This document shows, one piece after another, positions 14,273-15,241 of a stretch of 15,241 nt of DNA. The first letter of the stretch is position 1, and each line of letters starts with the position of its first letter. The notes under the pieces are model-generated. The model had not been told where the DNA came from, ran no database searches, and saw only the letters and a list, made by a program, of their open reading frames with translations. Both the position numbers and the translations under genes were made by a program. The stretch is from contig JAGACT010000168.1 in assembly GCA_017613995.1 (NCBI GenBank), positions 1 through 15,241 on the forward strand, given 5' to 3'. This stretch comes from Eubacteriaceae bacterium. GTDB lineage: Bacteria; Bacillota; Clostridia; Eubacteriales; Anaerofustaceae.

Positions 14273-15241
14273 ATGATCAAGGAAACAAAAGTCGAGAACG
14301 GCCGGCTCAGGGGCATCCCCGGAGCCGATCCGAGAGTATACTGCTACAAGGGCGTGCCATTCGCCGCTCCCCCCGTGGGAGATCTGCGCTGGCACGCGCC
14401 CATGCCCGCCGAGGACTGGGAAGGCGTAAGGGACTGCGCCCGCTTCGCCCCCATCTCCATGCAGGCCACCCCCGGTGCCCAGAACAACGTATACACCAGG
14501 GAATGGAACGTGGACCTCGGGATCGAGATGGACGAGGACTGCCTGTACCTCAACGTATGGACCCCCGCGGTGGACGACACCGAGCGTCTGCCCGTGTTTG
14601 TCTGGTTCTTCGGAGGCGGACTGCAGGAAGGCAACACCCAGGAGATGGAATTCAACGGCGAACGCCTGGCCCGCAAGGGCATCGTGGTGGTCACCGTCAA
14701 TTACCGCGTGAACTGCTTCGGCTTCCTGTGCCACCCCGACATCACCGCGGAGAATCCCGATGCCCCCGCGAACTTCGGCTACCTTGACCAGTATGCCGGA
14801 ATGAAGTGGGTCCAGCGCAACATAGCCGCCTTCGGCGGAGATCCCGGCAACATCACCATCGGCGGACAGTCCGCCGGCGGAGGCAGCGTCGTCTCTCACC
14901 TGACCACCCCCGTGACCGAAGGGCTCTTCCAGAAGGCCATCATCATGAGCGGCACCTTCTTCGGAGGCTACGCCCCCATCAACGTGGGCGGAGGCCCCGG
15001 CAAGAACTTCAAGGAACTGCCCGAGGCGGAGGAGCTGGGTGTTGCGTTCTTCGAGCACCTCGGAGTGAAGACCCTCGAAGAGGCGAGAGAGCTGGACAAG
15101 TTCTACATCCGTGACAAGTACGCCGAGTTCATCGGCGGAGTGTTCGACACCACCGCTCTGAACAGCCGCGGGATCACCAGCACCAGGATGGGCGCCGTGG
15201 TGGATTACAAGTACCTGTTCGGTACGGGCACCCAGCGGGCC
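14273..15241 (+). CDS. Type-B carboxylesterase, second tandem copy (cut by window end)
   Basis: The frame is open from the ATG at 14273 to the last base, giving 323 residues of an expected 510 or so. The N-terminal half parallels the upstream gene closely: MIKETKVENGRLRGIPGADP, GVPFAAPPVGDLRW, DEDCLYLNVWTP, VWFFGGGLQEGNTQEMEFNGER. The nucleophile elbow is G-Q-S-A-G, closer to the family norm than the GQSSG of the first copy, and the same FGGG oxyanion variant is present. Divergence increases after the nucleophile (an inserted stretch with GGYAPINVGGGPGKNF), which may change specificity. AAGGAG overlapping the preceding stop codon lies before the start, with a 13-base gap, so the two copies are co-translated. 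The catalytic acid and histidine lie outside the window. Confidence 0.92.
   Translation, partial: MIKETKVENGRLRGIPGADPRVYCYKGVPFAAPPVGDLRWHAPMPAEDWEGVRDCARFAPISMQATPGAQNNVYTREWNVDLGIEMDEDCLYLNVWTPAVDDTERLPVFVWFFGGGLQEGNTQEMEFNGERLARKGIVVVTVNYRVNCFGFLCHPDITAENPDAPANFGYLDQYAGMKWVQRNIAAFGGDPGNITIGGQSAGGGSVVSHLTTPVTEGLFQKAIIMSGTFFGGYAPINVGGGPGKNFKELPEAEELGVAFFEHLGVKTLEEARELDKFYIRDKYAEFIGGVFDTTALNSRGITSTRMGAVVDYKYLFGTGTQRA

Noticed and set aside
12697..14316. 539-codon minus-strand open frame opposite the first type-B carboxylesterase
   Set aside because: It is the reverse complement of a well-supported gene; composition is typical of a shadow frame and no domain is present.

Overview
The window looks like a chromosomal segment of an anaerobic, plant-fibre-associated Clostridia (Lachnospiraceae-like) bacterium. 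The evidence is an AraR repressor of the Firmicutes GntR/LacI hybrid type, strong AGGAGG ribosome sites, an aldo/keto reductase carrying two 4Fe-4S clusters, and a run of esterases typical of gut or rumen xylan and arabinan degraders. The GC content is fairly high for that group, and the genus cannot be read from the sequence.

Layout. (1) 126-3008, minus strand: a two-gene unit encoding a GNAT acetyltransferase fused to a serine beta-lactamase-fold hydrolase, then a stand-alone beta-lactamase-fold hydrolase. It is preceded at 3085-3304 by a good promoter and a structured RNA ending in a terminator. (2) 3484-3864, minus: a small histidine-rich metal-binding protein with its own terminator and a possible operator. 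(3) 4078-5211, minus: an aldo/keto reductase-ferredoxin fusion with a terminator and a hairpin at the mRNA 5' end. (4) 5431-6567, plus: a CE1/feruloyl-esterase-like alpha/beta hydrolase. (5) 6677-10198, minus: araR followed by two paralogous SxxK (family VIII-like) esterases, probably one operon. (6) 10516-15241, plus, divergent from araR: araA, araD and two tandemly duplicated type-B carboxylesterases, the second cut by the window edge.

How the genes fit together. AraA and AraD convert L-arabinose-derived L-ribulose and L-ribulose 5-phosphate toward D-xylulose 5-phosphate. The kinase AraB, needed between them, is not in the window. AraR probably controls both divergent transcripts through palindromes in the 317-bp gap at 10199-10515. 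Four esterases lie in those two transcripts and a fifth (CE1) sits next to them. None has a visible signal peptide, so the locus reads as a cytoplasmic system that may strip ester groups from imported arabinose-containing oligosaccharides and feed the arabinose into the pentose phosphate pathway. The substrates are inferred. Seven hydrolase-fold proteins in 15 kb, four of them with a beta-lactamase fold, is the most striking property of the region.
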